Assembly (NCBI GenBank): GCA_036563665.1
Contig: DATCLY010000093.1
Coordinates: 124,001 to 188,000 of the forward strand
DNA: 64,000 nucleotides
Source: FEN-1219 sp036563665
GTDB taxonomy: Bacteria; Pseudomonadota; Gammaproteobacteria; Steroidobacterales; Rariloculaceae
Reading direction: 5' to 3'
The position numbers were made by a program, and so were the translations under genes. A model generated the notes under the pieces. It was not told where the DNA came from. It saw only the letters and a program-made list of their open reading frames with translations, and ran no database searches. This document shows, one piece after another, positions 7,318-15,934 of the stretch. Numbering within the stretch: the stretch's first letter is position 1; each line of letters starts with the position of its first letter.

Positions 7318-7735
7318 CCCGGGGTTCGAAGGCCTGAAGATTGCCTTATCGAAGGCAGGCGTCTCCCCCGTCTACATCCAGCGCACCATCCTCGAGCTCG
7401 GCGAGCACTGGGAAGACCTCATGCAGGATGCGGTCGCCGCCGGCATGACGGCGGAAGAGGCCGCGCGCTGGGCGGATGCCGCGCTCGGCACGGAGGAGAC
7501 CATCGCCGCTGCCGTGCTCTCCCGCCCCGAGCTTCGCGGCTGGACCTACCGCTGGCCGTGGCTGGCCGTCTGCCTGCGCTGCCTCGCGCAGTGCGCCGCG
7601 TTGCCGCTCGTGCCGGTGACGGTCTGCTGGAACCGCGGCGCGCTCATCGCCCGCTGGGCGGTGTCCGTCATGCTCGCGCTGGTCCTCACGAGCTCGTTAT
7701 TTTTCTATCTCAACTCTTTGATAATTCTGCCCTAG
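7310..7735 (+). CDS. Small membrane protein, HAAS/DUF1700-like partner of PadR
   Basis: A 141-residue protein starting at ATG 7310, 8 bases inside padR, with GGAG just upstream. Residues 1-65 are helical and resemble the HAAS signalling module: ELGEHWEDLMQDAVAAGMTAEEAARWADAALGT. The C-terminal half has two hydrophobic segments, the last ending LFFYLNSLIILP. The known pairing of PadR with HAAS proteins supports a one-component membrane sensing pair. The last 40 bases are AT-rich compared with the surroundings. Its TAG overlaps the TAG of the convergent FAD oxidoreductase gene in the palindrome CTAG. Confidence 0.65.
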   Translation: MPSPGFEGLKIALSKAGVSPVYIQRTILELGEHWEDLMQDAVAAGMTAEEAARWADAALGTEETIAAAVLSRPELRGWTYRWPWLAVCLRCLAQCAALPLVPVTVCWNRGALIARWAVSVMLALVLTSSLFFYLNSLIILP

Positions 7736-8838
7736 CTGACTAGGTCCGCCACGCGCTCGGCGATCGCGAGCGAGGCAGTCAGCCCCGGCGACTCGATGCC
7801 GAAGAGCTCGATCAGCACGGCGTCCGACCCGGTCGGCGCGCGCTCTATGGCGAAATCGCTGGCAGGCTCGCCGGGCGCCGCCGTCTTGGGCCGGATCCCC
7901 GAGTAGCCGGGGCTCAGGCTGCCGTCCGGCAGCCCTGGCCAGTAGGTGCGGATGGCCGCGTAGAAGCGCGTCGCCCGCGAGGGGTCGACGGCATAATCGA
8001 GCCGGTCCACCCATTCGACGTCCGGCCCGAACCGTAGCCGCCCCGCGAGGTCCAGGGTGGCGTGGATGCCGAGCCCGCCGGGCTCCGGCAGCGGATACAC
8101 GAGATGCGTGAACGGGCTCTTGCCGGCGTAGACGAAGTAGTTGCCCTTGGCGTAGCGCGTCTCCGGGATCTCCCGCGCCGGAAACCCGTGCAGCGCGCGC
8201 GCGACCCTCGTCGCGTGCAGCCCGGCGGCGTTCACGACGACGCGCGCCGCCACCTCCTGGATCTCGTCGTCCGCCGAGTAACGCAGGCGAATGCGATCGC
8301 CCTCGAGATGACCCTCCAGGAATCGCGACAGCACGGCCACGGCCCCGCCGTGCGCCTCGAGGTCCCCCTGGTAGGCCAGCATGAGCGCATGGCTGTCCAC
8401 GATGCCCGTGGACGGCGACCAGAGGGCGGCGGCCCCCGTGACCTCCGGCTCGAGCGCGTGCAGCTCCGCGCGAGTCAGCCGGCGCAGGTCGGCCGCGCCG
8501 TTCTCCATGCCCTTCGCCCACAGCGCCTCGAGCGCGGTCTCCTGCTCCGCGTGGACGGCGACGATCACCTTGCCGCAGCGGCGGTAGGGAACGCCTTTTG
8601 CTTCGCAATACTCATAGAGCTTGCGGGCGCCGGCGACGCAGAGCTCGGCCTTGAGGCTGCCGGTAGGGTAGTAGATCCCGGCGTGGATCACCTCGGAGTT
8701 CCGGGCGGACGTTTCCTCGCCGACGCGCGCGTGCTGCTCGAGCACCACGACCTCCCGGCCGCGCATGGCGAGCGCGCGTGCGGCGGCGAGGCCCACGACG
8801 CCCGCTCCGATCACGACGGCGTCCACGGTGTCGGTCAT
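7732..8838 (-). CDS. FAD-dependent oxidoreductase (L-2-hydroxyglutarate oxidase/LhgO-like)
   Basis: A 368-residue DAO-family flavoprotein. The N-terminal dinucleotide-binding motif is VIGAGVVGLAAARALAMRG, followed by VVLEQHARVGEETSARNSEV. IHAGIYY is the FAD/substrate signature shared with LhgO and YgaF. The C-terminal FAD-contacting region reads GYSGIRPKTAAPG and FGIESPGLTASLAIAERV. These features fit L-2-hydroxyglutarate oxidases or a related NAD(P)/FAD oxidoreductase; the exact substrate is not proven. The start at 8838 fits the Rossmann strand better than an upstream GTG. It is convergent with the PadR pair and divergent from the nitroreductase. Confidence 0.85.
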   Translation of the reverse strand: MTDTVDAVVIGAGVVGLAAARALAMRGREVVVLEQHARVGEETSARNSEVIHAGIYYPTGSLKAELCVAGARKLYEYCEAKGVPYRRCGKVIVAVHAEQETALEALWAKGMENGAADLRRLTRAELHALEPEVTGAAALWSPSTGIVDSHALMLAYQGDLEAHGGAVAVLSRFLEGHLEGDRIRLRYSADDEIQEVAARVVVNAAGLHATRVARALHGFPAREIPETRYAKGNYFVYAGKSPFTHLVYPLPEPGGLGIHATLDLAGRLRFGPDVEWVDRLDYAVDPSRATRFYAAIRTYWPGLPDGSLSPGYSGIRPKTAAPGEPASDFAIERAPTGSDAVLIELFGIESPGLTASLAIAERVADLVS

Positions 8839-8997
8839 GGCAGGGTGCTCCGGCGGCTCTCGGGGCGGCCGATTGTCCGGGCCCGTCGGCCGACCGGTCA
8901 AGGAATCAGGTCGCGGTGCCGGCCGGGCGCACTGCCCAGGCGCCGGCGTGCTATGTTGTCTCTACCGGCTCTTTTGGGCGTTCGACAGGAGGGATCG

Positions 8998-9582
8998 ATG
9001 GTGAGTGGTATGGCGGCATCTCGGGCGTTCGAAGCGTCGGCGCTCGCCGATCTGATTCGCAGCCGCCGCTCCATCGACCTGTTCGACCCCACGCCGGTGG
9101 GCGTCGACGTGCTGCTCGAAGGCATCGAGCTCGCGCGCTGGGCGCCGAACCACCGCCTGACTCAACCCTGGAAGTTCTATATCGTCGGCCCGGAGACCAA
9201 GGAGGCGCTCGCGCGGTTCGCGGCCGAGTTCGACACGAAGGTCAAAGGAGAGCGCGCGGGCGTGGCGCGTTACGCCCGGCTCAGCGCCATTCCGGCGATG
9301 TTCGTGCTCACGTCCCGGCGCAGCGCCGACGAGCTCACGGACCGGGAAGACTACGCCGCTTGCTGCTGCGCGGCTCAGAACCTCATGCTGTATCTGTGGC
9401 AGCGCGGGGTAGGCGTCAAGTGGACGACCGGCGCCTTCACCCGGGAGCAGAAATTTTACGAGCTGCTCGGCATCGATCCCGAGCACGAGCGTGTGGTCGG
9501 CTTGTTCTGGTATGGACGCCCGCAAGTCGTTCCGGCGCAGAAGCGCCGAGAGGTGCAGGAGATAGTGGTCGAACGTCCGTAA
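8998..9582 (+). CDS. Nitroreductase family protein
   Basis: A 194-residue single-domain nitroreductase with strong ribosome-binding site AGGAGGGA before the ATG. LADLIRSRRSIDLFDPTPV is the FMN phosphate-binding start; ARWAPNHRLTQPWKFYIV is the classic nitroreductase signature. The later DREDYAACCCAAQNLMLYLWQRGVGVKWTTG segment contributes to the dimer and FMN site. It would use FMN and NAD(P)H, in the cytosol. Substrates vary in the family (quinones, nitroaromatics). Three adjacent Cys residues (ACCCAA) sit in the helix after the FMN region. The TetR regulator gene downstream may control it, though they are 92 bp apart. Confidence 0.88.
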   Translation: MVSGMAASRAFEASALADLIRSRRSIDLFDPTPVGVDVLLEGIELARWAPNHRLTQPWKFYIVGPETKEALARFAAEFDTKVKGERAGVARYARLSAIPAMFVLTSRRSADELTDREDYAACCCAAQNLMLYLWQRGVGVKWTTGAFTREQKFYELLGIDPEHERVVGLFWYGRPQVVPAQKRREVQEIVVERP

Positions 9583-9674
9583 CGGCGGTCGCGCACGAAT
9601 CGGGGAATCGGGGGTCGGAACGCGGAGACGAGCGGCAGAGTTTACGAACAGCACTCACTGGAAGGAGTTTCGCA

Positions 9675-10319
9675 GTGACTCGTATTGCCGGCATGCAAGG
9701 ATTAGCGGCCGAGCCCCAGTCCGCTCGCGGACGGGAGCGCCTGGCAAGGATGTTGGAGGCGGCGACGGAGCTCTTTCTGCGCGATGGCTACGATCAGACC
9801 TCCATCGACGCCATCCTCGAGCGCTCCGGGGGCTCGAAAGCCACTCTCTATAACTATTTCCCCACCAAGGAAGACCTGTTTCGGGTAGTGGTGGATTCGC
9901 TGGTGTCGAACGCTCCCCAGCCCTCGCTCGGCGATCACGAGGACGTGCGCCGAACGCTCACCCGGTTCGGGGCGGAACGGCTGGCTGCGCTCTTTTCCTC
10001 GAGCCATCGCGCGCTGCTGCGGCTCATCATCGCCGAGCGGGAGCGCTTCCCGGATCTCGCGCGGCTCTACTACACGCGCGGCCCGCAGCGCACGCAAGCG
10101 GTGCTCGCGGAGTACCTCCGCAACGCGAGCGAGCGCGGGGCGCTGCAGGTGGACGACCCGGAGGAGGCGGCCGAGTTCTTCATGGGCATGCTCCAGCACC
10201 GCTGGTACAAGGAGCTGCTGCTGATCGGCGGCGAGTCGCCCAGTGAGGAGGAGATCGGCCGCCGCGCCGAGCGGGTCGTGGACCGCCTGCTCGCGAGCTA
10301 CCAGCGCAAGCCGCACTGA
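9675..10319 (+). CDS. TetR/AcrR-family transcriptional regulator
   Basis: A 214-residue TetR-family regulator. Residues about 18-65 form the HTH domain: RLARMLEAATELFLRDGYDQTSIDAILERSGGSKATLYNYFPTKEDLF. The rest is an all-helical ligand-binding and dimerisation domain of the AcrR C-terminal type. The GTG at 9675 is preceded by AAGGAG at a 7-base distance, so it is preferred over the ATG at 9693. It lies between a nitroreductase and a SnoaL-like gene; either could be its target. The effector is not predictable. Confidence 0.9.
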   Translation: MTRIAGMQGLAAEPQSARGRERLARMLEAATELFLRDGYDQTSIDAILERSGGSKATLYNYFPTKEDLFRVVVDSLVSNAPQPSLGDHEDVRRTLTRFGAERLAALFSSSHRALLRLIIAERERFPDLARLYYTRGPQRTQAVLAEYLRNASERGALQVDDPEEAAEFFMGMLQHRWYKELLLIGGESPSEEEIGRRAERVVDRLLASYQRKPH

Positions 10320-10320
10320 A

Positions 10321-10932
10321 TCAGAGCGGCTCTCCTGGTCGCGGCGAGCCCTCGAGCCACGCACGGCCCTCGGCGTAGAGCTTCTCGACGGCCGGGCCGC
10401 GGAGCCCCGGCAGGCCGAGCTTCACCTGGAAGCCGGCCTTGGTCTGCAGGTACGCGAGGTGCCGGTAGCCCTCGGGGAAGCGGTCGAGCAGGTCGGCGTC
10501 CAGTTCGATGCGCGCGCCGGGCTCCACCGGGTCCAGCCGGTCCTTCTCGTAGATCGGCTGGCGGCGCACGATTCCCCAGCGGCCGGAGCGCTTCTCCAGG
10601 AAGTCGTAGAAGCGGCCGATGCAGACCGCGTCCACGGCCACGCCGTCGAGCACGGCGCGCTGGTTGATGGTCATCTTGGTCTGCGCGATCGCGCGGGGCC
10701 CGCGGATCTCGCTCGTGTGCGCGCCGAGAAAGTGGATGATGCTCACGCCGCGCTCGAAGCCCGTGCGGCGCGCCTCCACGAAGTCGCGCGCGGGGCCCTG
10801 GAACCAGGTGGCCGTCATCCACGCATCGTCGTGCCACACGGTGGCGAAGCGCTCCCAGTCCCCGGAGTCGCTCCAGAGCACCCAGTTGTCCACGAGCTCG
10901 CGTATCGCGAGCCGATCATCCTGCTCCGACAT
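10321..10932 (-). CDS. SnoaL/NTF2-like domain protein
   Basis: A 203-residue cytosolic protein with a cone-fold NTF2/SnoaL-like domain: RLAIRELVDNWVLWSDSGDWERFATVWHDDAWM at the N-terminus, then HFLGAHTSEIRGPRAIAQTKM and a final GRWGIVRRQPIYEKDRLDP strand. The C-terminal 60 residues are an extension. Such proteins act as small isomerases, dehydratases or subunits of ring-hydroxylating systems, but many are uncharacterised. The ATG at 10932 has GGAGGA upstream and was chosen over an upstream in-frame start. It converges tail-to-tail with the TetR gene, with a 1-bp gap. Confidence 0.75.
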   Translation of the reverse strand: MSEQDDRLAIRELVDNWVLWSDSGDWERFATVWHDDAWMTATWFQGPARDFVEARRTGFERGVSIIHFLGAHTSEIRGPRAIAQTKMTINQRAVLDGVAVDAVCIGRFYDFLEKRSGRWGIVRRQPIYEKDRLDPVEPGARIELDADLLDRFPEGYRHLAYLQTKAGFQVKLGLPGLRGPAVEKLYAEGRAWLEGSPRPGEPL

Positions 10933-10979
10933 GCTTCGTCCTCCGCGGCTCGCCCGTCTCCGCGCGTTTCTTCGGGCCG

Positions 10980-11378
10980 TCAAGGCAGCTGGATGCCGCC
11001 TCCGCCGCGCGGGCCTCCTCGGCCGAGCGGACCGGCCGCGCTGCCGGGGACGATGAGCGACGACGCCGCCTCGCGGCGCAGCTCTTCGAGCCGTTTCAGC
11101 GCGTTGGCGAGCGCCTGCTGCGCGAGCCCGCCGAACTTGGCGACGGCCTCCTCCAGCGAGCTCGCTTCAACCTCGAAGCTCAGCGGCAGCGCGCCGGCCG
11201 GTGTCAACACCTGCGTCTGGCCCACGTAGAGCACGGGCCGTCCGGTGTCGCGCTGGCCGTTCGGGGTGACGGGCGTGAGCCTCTGGATCGTGCCGACGCG
11301 CCGATCCGTGAACGTCTCCTCTTGATAGAGATTGGCGGCATCCATTGCGATGTCGTCGGCGCCGAGATCCTCTGCCAT
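10980..11378 (-). CDS. Conserved hypothetical protein, 132 aa
   Basis: I do not recognise this family. It has no signal peptide or membrane segment. The N-terminal half is mixed strand (RVGTIQRLTPVTPNGQRD, RPVLYVGQTQVLTPAG, PLSFEVEAS). Next is an amphipathic helix from about residue 72 (SLEEAVAKFGGLAQQALANA) that is rich in Ala and Glu, then a flexible Gly/Pro-rich tail ending GGGGIQLP. It is 47 bp upstream of the SnoaL-like gene on the same strand, so the two may be cotranscribed. Codon use looks like that of its neighbours. Confidence 0.7.
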   Translation of the reverse strand: MAEDLGADDIAMDAANLYQEETFTDRRVGTIQRLTPVTPNGQRDTGRPVLYVGQTQVLTPAGALPLSFEVEASSLEEAVAKFGGLAQQALANALKRLEELRREAASSLIVPGSAAGPLGRGGPRGGGGIQLP

Positions 11379-11509
11379 GGTGGGGTCCTTGGTTGCCAGT
11401 GCGTAAGGCGGGATAGGCTAACACTGTCACCGCCGCAATGTCGGACGCGCTGGTTTCGAAGGGGCCGCTGCCCTAAGCTGCCACGGCCCTGCGGCGATCC
11501 TGGAGGGAG

Positions 11510-13483
11510 ATGGCCTCGCCCAACCCGGAAACCCTTCGCGTGCTCCTGGAACGGCGGCTGAGCCGCCGGCGCCTGCTCCAGGGGGGCGCGAGCCTGCTCG
11601 CGCTCGCAGCCGTCGACCGGCCCGCGCTCGGCGCCGGCCGCGGCCGTTTGGCGTTCGAGCCCGTGGCCCCGAGCGACCGCGACGAGGTGCTCGTGCCGCC
11701 CGGCTACCGGGCCGACGTGGTGCTGCGCTGGGGCGACGCGCTCTTTACCGGCGTGCCGAGCCTCGACGCCACGCGCGTCGCGTCCGGCGCGCTGCTCGCG
11801 CCCGACGCGCCGGCCGCGCAGGCGGGCCAGTTCGGCTACAACTGCGATGGGCTCGGCCTCTTCGCGCTCCCGGACGGCGGGCTGCTCGTCGGCGTGAACC
11901 ACGAGTTTCCGACCCCCGCGCTGCTCTTCCCCGGGTGGGCGGAAGCGGGGCGCGAGGGCCGCGCCGCGTTCGTGCGCGAGCACCGCTCCGTCGTGCGCTA
12001 CATGCAGGCCGCGGTGGGCTTGAGCTTCGTGGAGCTCGAGCGCACCGAACGCTGGACCTGCCGCGTGAGCGGACGGCTCAATCGCCGGGTCACGGCCGCG
12101 AGCCCGTTCGAGCTGCGCGGCCCGGCCGCCTCGCATCCGCTGCTGCGCGGCTCCGGCGGCGAGCCCGAGGTCGTCGCCGGCACGCTCGGCAACTGCGCGG
12201 CCGGGCCGACGCCGTGGGGCACGTACCTGAGCGGCGAGGAGAACATCGACGATTACTTCGGCAACGGGGCGGCCGTGCGCTCCGACCCCGACCTCGCTCG
12301 TGCCTACCTGCGCCTCGGCCCGAGGCCGCGCGAGAGCCGCTACCGCTGGGAGTTCGTGGACGCGCGTTTCGATGCCGCCGCGAGCCCGCGCGAGGCGCTC
12401 AAGTTCGGCTGGATCGTGGAGGTGGATCCGTTCGCGCCAAACGCGCCCGGCAAGAAGCGCACGGCGCTCGGCCGCTTCAAGCACGAGGGCGCCACCCCCG
12501 TCGTCACGCGCGACGGTCGCGTGGCGGTGTACATGGGCGACGACGAGCCGTTCGAGTACTTCTACAAGTTCGTGACCGAAGGGCGCTTCGATCCGGCCCG
12601 CCCCGAGCGCAACCGCGATCTGCTGGACGAGGGCACGTTGTACGTGGCCCGCTTCGACGAGGACGGCACGGGCGAGTGGCTGCCGCTGGCATGGGCGCCC
12701 ACGGGGCCGCTCTCGCCCGCGGCCGGGTTCCGGTCCCAGGCCGACGTCGTGCTGCGGTGCCGCGAGGCGGCCGATCGCGTGGGCGCCACGCCGCTCGACC
12801 GCCCGGAGGACGTGGCCGTGAGCCCGATCACCGGCCGCGTGTACGTCTCCTGCACGCAAAATCTGAGCCGCGGCGCCGGGCGCATCGAGGTCGGCGGCCG
12901 GGTCGTCGCGACCGCGCCGCACGCCGCGTGCCCCCGGGCGCCGAACGAGGCGGGGCACATCCTCGAGATCGCGGAGGACGGCGACGGCACGGCGCGCACC
13001 TTCCGCTGGGAGGTGTTCGTGCTCGCGGGCGCACCGCGAGAGCCGGGGTTGCTGGCCGCGTTGCCCCTGACCGCAGCGCCGCTCGAACCGGACGCGACGT
13101 ACTTCGGCGGCTACGCGCAGGCCGCGCGCGTCTCGGCGTTCGCCAATCCCGACAACCTCGGGTTCGACGCCGACGGAAACCTCTGGATCGTCACCGATGG
13201 GGCGCAGCCCGGCGGGGCCAACAACGGCTGCTTCGTGTGCCCGACCGAGGGCCGAGAGCGCGGGCGCGTGCGTCGGTTCATGAGCGGCCCGCGCGATGCC
13301 GAGATCGCCGGGTGCGAGATCGCCCCGGACGGCCGCACGCTGTTTCTCTCCGTGCAGCACCCGGGCGACAGCGGCCGTGCGGTCGCACCCGGCAGCCGCT
13401 GGCCGGACGGGGGCGACGCGGCCCCGCGCCCGAGCCTGATCGCCATCGAGCCCACCGATCCGCGCCGCCGCCTGGGCGAGTGA
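11510..13483 (+). CDS. PhoX-family (DUF839) phosphatase, Tat-exported
   Basis: A 657-residue protein. The N-terminus has a twin-arginine motif SRRRLLQGG followed by a hydrophobic stretch, so it is probably exported folded by Tat. The body is a DUF839/PhoX beta-propeller: VPPGYRADVVLRWGD, GYNCDGLG, VGVNHEFPTP, PTPWGTYLSGEENIDDYFG and the C-terminal ANNGCFVCPTEG and GCEIAPDGRTLFLSVQHPG blocks. PhoX enzymes are calcium/iron alkaline phosphatases that release phosphate from esters. Several family members lack shown activity, so the substrate remains an inference. A GGAGGGAGA ribosome-binding site precedes the ATG. Confidence 0.88.
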   Translation: MASPNPETLRVLLERRLSRRRLLQGGASLLALAAVDRPALGAGRGRLAFEPVAPSDRDEVLVPPGYRADVVLRWGDALFTGVPSLDATRVASGALLAPDAPAAQAGQFGYNCDGLGLFALPDGGLLVGVNHEFPTPALLFPGWAEAGREGRAAFVREHRSVVRYMQAAVGLSFVELERTERWTCRVSGRLNRRVTAASPFELRGPAASHPLLRGSGGEPEVVAGTLGNCAAGPTPWGTYLSGEENIDDYFGNGAAVRSDPDLARAYLRLGPRPRESRYRWEFVDARFDAAASPREALKFGWIVEVDPFAPNAPGKKRTALGRFKHEGATPVVTRDGRVAVYMGDDEPFEYFYKFVTEGRFDPARPERNRDLLDEGTLYVARFDEDGTGEWLPLAWAPTGPLSPAAGFRSQADVVLRCREAADRVGATPLDRPEDVAVSPITGRVYVSCTQNLSRGAGRIEVGGRVVATAPHAACPRAPNEAGHILEIAEDGDGTARTFRWEVFVLAGAPREPGLLAALPLTAAPLEPDATYFGGYAQAARVSAFANPDNLGFDADGNLWIVTDGAQPGGANNGCFVCPTEGRERGRVRRFMSGPRDAEIAGCEIAPDGRTLFLSVQHPGDSGRAVAPGSRWPDGGDAAPRPSLIAIEPTDPRRRLGE

Positions 13484-13506
13484 CGGCTGTGCGTGACGGG
13501 CTTCTG

Positions 13507-13875
13507 CTAGCGGGTGCGCAGCAGCGCGTCGCGGGCCGCGCGCTCGGCGGCCATGGCCGTGCGGCGCGCGTCGCTCGCCTCGCGGGCCGCGAGATCGAGC
13601 TGCTGCGTGAGCCGCTGGACCTCGAACGTGAGCGTCTCGAGGCGTCGCTCGAGCTCGTCGATGCGCGCCGACGCGTCGAGCCCCGGGTTGTCGCGCCCGA
13701 GGGATCCGGCCCCGCTCGTCGTGCGCGTGAGGAGCTGCGTCTCGAGCCGGGCCACCTGCGACTCGAGCTGCGCCACGCGCTCCTCCACTGTTAACTCCCG
13801 TTCTTGATTCTGCGCGTAAGCCGCTGATAGCAGTATTAATTGAATCGCGGCCAATCCTGCGTGCGCCGATCTCAT
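13507..13875 (-). CDS. Exported coiled-coil protein, 122 aa
   Basis: A small protein with a signal peptide (MRSAHAGLAAIQLILLSAAYA, cleavage before QNQ) and a mature part that is almost entirely helical. LTVEERVAQLESQVARLETQL and ARIDELERRLETLTFEVQRL form two heptad-repeat segments separated by a Gly/Ser linker. It resembles the trimerising N-terminal coiled coil of CpoB/YbgF but lacks TPR repeats. No enzyme motif is seen. A GTG at 13884 is an alternative start. It stands between the PhoX and thiolase genes, without clear functional linkage. Confidence 0.65.
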   Translation of the reverse strand: MRSAHAGLAAIQLILLSAAYAQNQERELTVEERVAQLESQVARLETQLLTRTTSGAGSLGRDNPGLDASARIDELERRLETLTFEVQRLTQQLDLAAREASDARRTAMAAERAARDALLRTR

Positions 13876-13953
13876 GACGATCACCGCCGTGCTCGCTTCG
13901 GTTGGCTCAAGCCTACGCGCTTGCCGGGCTCGCCGACAGCGAGCGCCGTGCGC

Positions 13954-15126
13954 TCAGCCCACGCGCTGGACGACGTGCGTGACCACGGTGGCGGCGATGC
14001 CGCCCATGTTCTGCACGAGCCCGATCTCGGCGCCCGGGACCTGATTGGCGCCCGCGAGCCCGGCGAGCTGCAGGTACGCTTCCGCGAGCTGATAGACGCC
14101 GGTGGCGCCCACCGGATGGCCGCGGGCCTTGAGGCCGCCCATGGTGGCGATCGGCACGGGGCCGTCGAGCGCGATCGAGCCGTCCGCGCCCAAGTCGGTG
14201 CCGCGCCCCGGCGGCGCGAAGCCGGCGGCTTCGAGGCTCAACACCGAGATGATCGTGTAGGCGTCGTGCAGCTCGAAGAAGTCCACGTCCTCGCGCCGCA
14301 CGCCGGCCTGCTCGAGCGCCGCGCCGGTGGAGCGCTCGACGGCGGTGAATCGCAGCGGATCCGCGCGTCGCGCAAGGGCGACCGTCGCCGTGGCCGCCGC
14401 GGACCCGGCGATGCGGATGCGGGGCCCGCCGGCGGCGGCGCGCGACTCGAGCGCGTCGCGCGACGCGAGCACCACGGCCGCGGCGCCGTTGCAGAGCGGC
14501 GATACGTCGAACAGCCGGATGGGCTCCACCACGGTGCGGGAGGCGAGATAGGCGTCGAGGTCGATGCCCTTGTGCAGCAGGGCGTTGGGGTTGGTGACGG
14601 CGTTGCGGTGCGCCGTGATGGCGAACGGCGCGAACCGCTCCGCGGGCGTGCCGTAGCGCTCCATGTACGCGCGCATGAGCTTTGCGTTGAGCGACAGGAA
14701 CGACTCGCCCACGTCGCCTTCGAGCTCCGCGTCCGCCGCCGTCGCGAGCGCGCGCGTGACGGTGTCCCGGTCCACGTGCGTCATGCGCTCCACGCCGCAT
14801 ACCACGACGAGCTCGTGCACGCCGCCCGCCACGGCGAGGTAGGCCATGCGCGCGGCCGCCGCGCCGGACGCGCAGGCGGCTTCGATGGTCGCGGCCTCGA
14901 TGCCCTCGAGGCCCGCGTAATCCGCGATGAGCCCGCCCATCTGCTGCTGGCGGCCCAGGATGCCGCTCATCATGTTGCCGGCGTACAGCGCGTCCACGGC
15001 GTCCGCGGCCACGCCCGCGTGCTCGAGCGCAGCCTTGACCGCCGCGGCGCCGAGCGTGCGCTCGCGCTCGTTGGCGTCGCTCGTAACCGGCAGCTGGGCG
15101 ACGCCGGCGATGAAAACCTCTCTCAC
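13954..15126 (-). CDS. Thiolase family protein (acetyl-CoA acetyltransferase, SCP2-type)
   Basis: A 390-residue thiolase-fold enzyme. The nucleophile region is IEAACASGAAAARMA, with the Cys of EAACASG in the position of the acyl-binding Cys. The C-terminal half has FFELHDAYTIISVLSLEA, and MGGLKARGHPVGATGVYQ with the GHPVGATG catalytic His motif. NMGGIAATVV stands in place of the CGGGG-type second Cys. That pattern is usual in SCP2-like/lipid-transfer thiolases acting on branched or steroid side-chain acyl-CoAs. The substrate is inferred from family only. It may be cotranscribed with the upstream yceI, 9 bp apart. Confidence 0.85.
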   Translation of the reverse strand: MREVFIAGVAQLPVTSDANERERTLGAAAVKAALEHAGVAADAVDALYAGNMMSGILGRQQQMGGLIADYAGLEGIEAATIEAACASGAAAARMAYLAVAGGVHELVVVCGVERMTHVDRDTVTRALATAADAELEGDVGESFLSLNAKLMRAYMERYGTPAERFAPFAITAHRNAVTNPNALLHKGIDLDAYLASRTVVEPIRLFDVSPLCNGAAAVVLASRDALESRAAAGGPRIRIAGSAAATATVALARRADPLRFTAVERSTGAALEQAGVRREDVDFFELHDAYTIISVLSLEAAGFAPPGRGTDLGADGSIALDGPVPIATMGGLKARGHPVGATGVYQLAEAYLQLAGLAGANQVPGAEIGLVQNMGGIAATVVTHVVQRVG

Positions 15127-15135
15127 GGAACGGGC

Positions 15136-15717
15136 TTAGGATTCGTCGGTGGCGCTCGCCTCGATCTCGATGCGGAACGCCACGTTCGTGCCGACCACCG
15201 GCGCGGCGAACGTCATGCCGTACTGCGTGCGATCGAGGGTCCCGCGAGCGCTGAAGCCCGCCATGGGCGCGCCGCTACGCGTCGTGCCCGTCTTGTTCAG
15301 CACCACATCCAGCGTCAAGGGGTGCGTCTGACCGAGCATCGTGAACCGGCCGTGGACCGCGTAGCGGTTCTCGCCCACCACCTCGACCCGTTCGCTCACG
15401 AAGCGCAGCTCGGGGTAGTTCGCCACGTCGAAGAAGTCGGCGTTCTTCAGGTGCTCGTTGAGGCCCGCGTGGAACATGTCCACGCTGGCCGGATCGATGG
15501 TCACGTCGAGGAAGCTGGCCGCTGGATCGTCCGGGTCGAAGCGGAACGTGCCGCCGAAGTCCGCGAAGCGTCCCACCATCGTGGAGAAGCCGCGATGATC
15601 CACCTCGAAGAAGATGCGCGAATGCGCCATGTCGAACACGTAGTCGCGCGGCTCGGCCAGTGCCGGCGCCGCCACGACGGCCAGCGCGGCGAGCACGAGG
15701 ATCGGCTTCCGGTTCAT
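15136..15717 (-). CDS. YceI family periplasmic protein
   Basis: A 193-residue protein with a signal peptide MNRKPILVLAALAVVAAPALA. The YceI beta-barrel follows: YVFDMAHSRIFFEVDHRGFSTMVGRFADFGG, later DFFDVANYPELRFVSERV, HGRFTMLGQTHPLTLDVVLN and FSARGTLDRTQYGM. YceI proteins are lipocalin-like and bind isoprenoid chains such as ubiquinone in the periplasm; some are base- or stress-induced. It is the first gene of the minus-strand pair with the thiolase. The 217-bp gap to the divergent symporter gene should contain both promoters. Confidence 0.92.
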   Translation of the reverse strand: MNRKPILVLAALAVVAAPALAEPRDYVFDMAHSRIFFEVDHRGFSTMVGRFADFGGTFRFDPDDPAASFLDVTIDPASVDMFHAGLNEHLKNADFFDVANYPELRFVSERVEVVGENRYAVHGRFTMLGQTHPLTLDVVLNKTGTTRSGAPMAGFSARGTLDRTQYGMTFAAPVVGTNVAFRIEIEASATDES

Positions 15718-15934
15718 CGGTGTGTCTCTCCCTGGTTCGCTTCGAGATCGGGAAGGATCGAGCCGGCGGTCCGTCCCGGGCTCCGATCCGCGAGCGTGGA
15801 TATTACTTGTCTTCGCCCGACGTTTCAGGGGCCCCGGCGGCTCGTTCGCCGTTGACCCGGCCCCGGACGGCGGTTGCCCGCGGGCGGCCGAGCCGTTAGC
15901 GTGCTCGCGGGCGCTTCGCACGGGCCGCTCCGGC

